NCBI RefSeq assembly: GCF_000499385.1
Contig: NW_013651893.1
Location: 30,860 to 94,859, forward strand
Reading direction: 5' to 3'
DNA length: 64,000 nt
From: Eimeria necatrix
Lineage: Eukaryota > Apicomplexa > Conoidasida > Eucoccidiorida > Eimeriidae
Numbering within the stretch: position 1 is the stretch's first letter; each line of letters opens with the position of its first letter. Both the position numbers and the translations under genes were made by a program. Shown here piece after piece: positions 60,401 to 64,000 of the stretch. Below the pieces are notes generated by a model, which had not been told where the DNA came from, did no database searches, and saw only the letters and a list, made by a program, of their open reading frames with translations.

Positions 60401-61181
60401 TGCAGGGTCGGCCACTGGCTCCCAAGTCAGTGCTGCTGCAACCACAGAGGGCATAGAAACCCACGGGTACGTCTGAGGGCACGACCCCCAGGCTTACGTT
60501 GCAAGTCGACTGCGGTGTGATCCCAGGGGTGTATGTACACCGCAGAGCTTCTCCCAAAACAAATGTTTTTCCATCACCCACTGCAACGTGACCACGGGTC
60601 CGTTTCAGTTGACCCGCTTCGGTCAAATCACAGTCAGCATCCTCTGCTCTTTCACAATCTGCGTGTCCAAGTTGGTAGCTGCTGGAGCTACCACAGTCCG
60701 AAAGAGCCCCACTAATGACCCGAAGCATGAAGAGCCCCCTGCTGCCCTGACTGCCCTCGCCGTAAAAGTGGCCGTTGATGGGGCCCAACCTACATTGGGT
60801 CTCAACACCACACTCAAATGGGAAGTGTCGAGGTCCTGCGAAACCCCAGCAGCGGCCCGCAATGCACCGCCTGCCTCTTCCCCAGCAGTGAGAGTCGGAG
60901 AGACATGCATTCAGATCCAGAAGCCTCTTAGCTGTCTCGGAAAAGGAATCCGAAGGAGAGAGATTCCCAGGGAAGAATCGATTTTCATTGGTAGAGGAAG
61001 TGGAATTCGTGGTAGCGGAAGCGAAGTCGTGCAACGGTAGGGGCGCTGAAGAGCTACTTGAATGTGCTACTGAAACGAAAAAACAAAAAAATGAAACCAA
61101 GGACGAAAAACGCACATACAGTTGCGCATATCTACCCCGCCGTGAGCCGCAGGGAAGACACCAAAAGGCGGTCATTCTCAT
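48486..61181 (-). CDS. Giant multidomain type I membrane protein (Cys modules, Ig-like, sushi, LNR), 8 exons
   Basis: Exons: 61181-59953, 59837-58594, 58414-56073, 55787-52929, 52569-52325, 52032-51754, 51492-50929 and 50747-48486; all phases agree and give about 3,674 residues (exon 1 ends at 59952 or 59953 depending on how the shared splice base is assigned). A hydrophobic signal (LVSFFCFFVSVAHS) starts at residue about 30. Exons 1-3 carry repeated Cys modules (C-x5-C-x5-7-C-x4-C, later LCGC). Exon 3 continues with Ig-like sequence (IPPLKQIQLQFNEDI) and sushi-like modules. Exon 4 has more sushi modules, a DEEGVDCGGPFCEPC element, and one LNR (FVGDGDCDITCNTAACAF). Exons 5-7 include a possible SEA-like membrane-proximal domain. 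Exon 8 has two sushi modules, a transmembrane helix (LLVFSCLLLLFVLVVALLAL), an RARRRQKR stop-transfer and a cytosolic Gln/Ala-rich tail. Predicted to be a surface or secretory-organelle adhesin; the ligand is unknown. Confidence 0.85.
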
Positions 61182-62420
61182 TGTGATAGCCACATAGCCG
61201 TTGCCTACACACACACACACACGCGCTGCAACAAACTCCCACACATGCAGGCACAGGAGAGTTCGGATCCGCCTAGCGCCAACGTGTGGCTCACTAACAG
61301 CTTTGACCACAACTGCATGAAAAAAGCAAAGCCCCAGGCTACTGTTTTGAATGAGCAATTTACTCGAAGCCACACACTGTGTGGGTCACTTCTAAGCAAG
61401 ATATATGGTACAAACACCGGCGAACAGATCTTACGGTCACTAGCGCTGCAGCAGCCGCCGCTTCTCTAGAGTCTTGAAAAACCAGTACGCCAGTCTGTAC
61501 AGAAAACTCAGGAGGAAAGACAAGTTCCTTTTGAAGGCTTCAGTGAATCTACTGGCTGGGGTGACCATGCCGACCAGGAACACCAAAATCACGCATGGTG
61601 CCAATGGAAATGTTCTTCAGCATGGGAGAAGCTGCTTAAGCAACGAATACATCCAGAGAATTTCATGCAGCGAATTTGGGCAACCGCTCACAGGGCTGCA
61701 ATTCGTCGCAGTGGTCTCTGGCGGTGCCTTTGTCGCGCCTGAGACGGCGAAGGCGAGGAGCTCCAGTGGCGCCGCTCAGCTGTATATCCAGTGTCAACTA
61801 GCTCCTCTTTTCCAAAAAACAAGATGAATTTATTGTGGAATACTTAAAAAAGGGAAAGGTTTCATATCGTGCAAGACCTGAGATGGTCGGGCTGGAGGGG
61901 ATAGAGCATCTGTTCAACGGGTTCTGGAAGACGTTGAACAAACTGGAGGTGCCTCTTTGACTTCTACTACGAGGCACGAAGGAAAATAAAAAAATTCAAA
62001 ACTAGGAGAAAATCCCCTTGACGGACCCTTGACAACACTCGCAGCGGCAGCGCCCTCCACAGTGCAACACAGCGAGCGCCGTGGGGTAACCGACAGACAG
62101 GCAAACACGAATTTACCATTGCTGCCACACACATGTGATTATTTGCAATAAATTCCTTACTAGTTTTGCAATAAACAAAATTAGGAGAAAATCCGGAGCA
62201 TAAGGGTAAAGTTTAGCCTCTCCACGACTGCTTCGGCAGCGGTTCCGGTTTGACCGTGGCGAAGTGTTGAAGCAGGCGCTTCGTTTGCTTTTAATTCCAG
62301 TCTTCTTCGAGTTTATCAGCAATTTCTATAAGTTTATATTTTTTGTGAACGTGCATTAGTGAACAAAAGGCGAGATTCAGCCGTGTAGCACGAACAATGG
62401 AGCGCGCCTGGCATTATAAC
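61182..62420. other. Intergenic upstream region of the giant membrane protein gene
   Basis: It should contain that gene's promoter and 5' UTR. A (CA)n run lies at about 61205-61222. The segment AGGAGAAAATCC preceded by AAAACT or AAAATT occurs twice (near 61996 and 62177). An open plus-strand frame at 61474-61827 (117 codons) has no recognisable motif and is not called. Confidence 0.4.
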
Positions 62421-62861
62421 TGTAGTGAACAGGTGTCTACACTGTTACTACGTATGTCCCTGGGCAAGTCCGACTAGGGTGCACACTCTGCACTGACCGT
62501 CAAAGGTACATGATTCTCGACAACAACTACTGAATACCATGATTAATCTCGTACAATTGAGTTCATATTATTGTAAGGTACTGAAACCCATAATAATAGA
62601 ACTGAGTGTCGACCCTCGCTGAGGGTCAGTGACCGAGTCGCGGTACCGGCCTCGCCTCCAGCCCCATACCCGGTGCTGGCTAGCGAGCGCATTGTTCCCT
62701 TTTATGATTTTCCACTATCCAACGGTGCCTTATGCCTTAAGATATTCAATATTATTCATGCCTTTCGCGTTAGTAAGCCTCGAGGGGTGGCGACGGTGCC
62801 TTTCGCGTTAGTAAGCCTCGAGGGGTGGCGACGAAGGTCAATTGTAGTGCCAGGCACTACA
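62421..62861 (-). repeat. 3' LTR of the chromovirus, about 441 bp
   Basis: On the plus strand it begins TGTAGTG and ends CACTACA, a 7-bp terminal inverted repeat with canonical TG/CA ends. The end next to the element body sits inside a perfect 10+1+10 palindrome (TTGTAGTGCC-A-GGCACTACAA, 62842-62862). It is directly followed by the polypurine tract. A 38-bp tandem duplication lies at about 62761-62833. The outer boundary is inferred from the inverted repeat only. Confidence 0.7.
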
Positions 62862-62862
62862 A

Positions 62863-62873
62863 CTTCCCCCCTG
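62863..62873 (-). other. Polypurine tract (plus-strand primer site)
   Basis: On the minus strand it reads AGGGGGGAAG immediately before the LTR start, the expected position and composition of the primer for plus-strand DNA synthesis. Confidence 0.7.
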
Positions 62874-63356
62874 CTAACGAACAGAAACCGCTTGTCGGAT
62901 TCTTTTTTTTTTCTTGGTTCCGGCCCTTCTCATCTGCTCATTCTCTCCGTTCGTCCCGCTTCATGACAATCTCGGGACGTCCCACACGTCAGGGGCTGTA
63001 TGCCATTGGCTAGTACGTCAAATCGGCCGACCGTCTCTGACTAGGAATTAGGTCTTCGCGGATCTCGGCAGGTGCGGTATCATTCTCCGACCACTCTTAC
63101 TCCTTACCCAGCCCCTCTACTCGTAGAGGTCGGCGTCTTCGGACGTCCTGTAGTCCACTAGTAGTCGTCCAGCCCTCCCTTAGCCTGATGCTGGTGTCGT
63201 TAGTTCCTAGAACGTAAGCAGCTGGTAGAGTCTTGGATTGTAAGGTGATCCTGCACCCTTTCCCCTCCTTTCCTGGACGAGAACGGGCGGCCAACGTGTA
63301 TGAAGATAAAGGGGGAGAGCAGCGGGTAGCGAAGAAGAAGGAGAAGTAGAACGTCG
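62874..63356. other. Untranslated stretch between polyprotein stop and 3' LTR
   Basis: Pyrimidine-rich on the plus strand. Short open frames are present but none continues the polyprotein or shows motifs. Confidence 0.5.
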
Positions 63357-64000
63357 TCAGGACGGATCGCGTTTGCGCTGGCGGCGTCGCCACGCCCGAA
63401 GTAAGGCGGGACACCCTGCCAAATGGTGTGCGGGTTCCCATGTGGCCCTTTCCTCGGGGGCGCCCCTCCACTTAACAAGATATTGCGCCTCCTCTCCAGT
63501 CCCTCTTTGGTCCATGATATAGTCGACAAGATACTGGTCTGTAGGGTTGCCGGCATCATCGCGTGTTGGTGGCCAGCCCACTGGAGCTTCGCGTGGAACT
63601 AAAGCGGGATCGCGGGGATGATGTGGGACCAATTGTGAAACATGGCAAACATTGTGTCCCTCGTATGTGGGGGGCAGAGCAAAACGGTAAGCGACCGTGC
63701 CAATGCGTTCAGTCACTGTGAAGGGCCCCCTGTATCTAGGTTCAAACTTAGAACAATGGTTAAGAGCCGGTAAGTGTTTGCCACTAAGCCAGACTTGGTC
63801 GCCCACCTTATATGCCACAGCCCTGCGGCGGGCGTCAGCGTAGTATTTCTGACGCCACTTTGCCTGGAGGATGTGACTCCGTGCGCGATCGCAGAGCTGC
63901 CGGAAGAGTTTCGTCATAGGGGGAGTGAGCGTAGGAGCCAAAGCACCAACAATGTCTAGGTCCGCCGCGGTTAAGGGATTCTCCCCAATCATGATTTCGA
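63357..64000 (-). CDS. Retrotransposon polyprotein, integrase C-terminus plus chromodomain (5' part beyond window)
   Basis: The frame is open from the right edge to a stop at 63357, about 214 codons. The segment EIMIGENPLTAADL, close to the end of the integrase core, is followed by a basic helical region (QAKWRQKYYADARRR). Next comes the GPY/F module (YKVGDQVWLS, then FEPRYRGPFTVTERIG and NVCHVSQLVPHHP), typical of Ty3/Gypsy integrases. The C-terminus is a chromodomain (VDYIMDQRG, QYLVKWRGAPEERATWEP, then a helix), with the aromatic residues Y, W and W expected for the methyl-lysine cage. The product inserts element cDNA, and the chromodomain is thought to direct it to heterochromatin. The internal ATG at 63992 is not the real start. 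Confidence 0.92.
   Translation of the reverse strand, partial: EIMIGENPLTAADLDIVGALAPTLTPPMTKLFRQLCDRARSHILQAKWRQKYYADARRRAVAYKVGDQVWLSGKHLPALNHCSKFEPRYRGPFTVTERIGTVAYRFALPPTYEGHNVCHVSQLVPHHPRDPALVPREAPVGWPPTRDDAGNPTDQYLVDYIMDQRGTGEEAQYLVKWRGAPEERATWEPAHHLAGCPALLRAWRRRQRKRDPS

Larger units (their letters stand above)
62421..64000 (-). mobile_element. Ty3/Gypsy chromovirus LTR retrotransposon, 3' part (5' part beyond window)
   Basis: In element orientation (minus strand) the visible order is integrase C-terminus, chromodomain, stop, untranslated stretch, polypurine tract, 3' LTR. This is the 3' end of a chromovirus. The reading frame is intact within the window, which suggests a fairly recent copy. 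Target-site duplication and LTR-LTR identity cannot be assessed because the other end lies outside; the five bases next to the LTR are ATAAC. Confidence 0.88.

Noticed and set aside
61474..61827. 117-codon plus-strand ORF
   Set aside because: No recognisable domain and no supporting splice or context; likely chance in the upstream region of the giant gene.

Overview
The window looks like nuclear DNA of an apicomplexan, most probably a coccidian close to Eimeria. This is inferred from four things: dense CAG/GCT trinucleotide tracts that read as Gln, Ala, Ser or Leu runs whichever strand is coding; multi-exon genes with GT-AG introns; a Ty3-type chromovirus at the right edge; and secreted or membrane proteins built from sushi and LNR modules. 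There are two textures. About 5.5-18.8 kb is repeat-poor and nearly gene-free. The flanking parts (0-4.6 kb, and 18.9-61 kb with gaps) are gene-rich and full of CAG tracts, like the repeat-poor and repeat-rich segments described for Eimeria chromosomes.

Layout, left to right. A minus-strand gene for an acidic, Ala/Glu/Gln-rich protein with an N-terminal membrane segment runs off the left edge (1-1229). Next is an eight-exon NOT4 (CNOT4) gene on the minus strand (1664-4565), whose exon phases all agree. After a long quiet stretch comes one intronless ORF with a membrane segment (12838-14133), then a decayed coding-like region, then two identical tRNA-Lys(UUU) genes pointing away from each other (17074-17360). 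At 18.9-28 kb lie a coiled-coil protein with an ATG16-like start, a protein with a Cys4/DHQPP zinc-site-like motif on the minus strand, and a Vti1-type Qb-SNARE gene in seven exons with an unusual Gln-rich tail.

From about 40.45 kb down to about 28.6 kb, on the minus strand, is a GCN2-like gene with the order RWD, protein kinase, HisRS-like. Its kinase domain has lost the HRD aspartate and the glycine loop. Divergent from it is a plus-strand gene (about 40.8-43.7 kb) that I read as an XRCC4-like end-joining factor. An unidentified exon (44554-44973) and SPC12/SPCS1 of the signal peptidase complex (47032-47409) follow.

The stretch 48486-61181, minus strand, is one eight-exon gene for a predicted 3,674-residue type I membrane protein. 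It has a signal peptide, repeated Cys modules, an Ig-like segment, at least eight sushi-like modules, one LNR, one transmembrane helix and a Gln-rich cytosolic tail. The window ends in the 3' part of a chromovirus: a 441-bp LTR, a polypurine tract, and the integrase C-terminus plus chromodomain.

Many obvious long ORFs begin at non-ATG codons or mid-exon. The gene models here were rebuilt from splice sites, reading-frame phase and family motifs read by eye. No alignment or database search was run.
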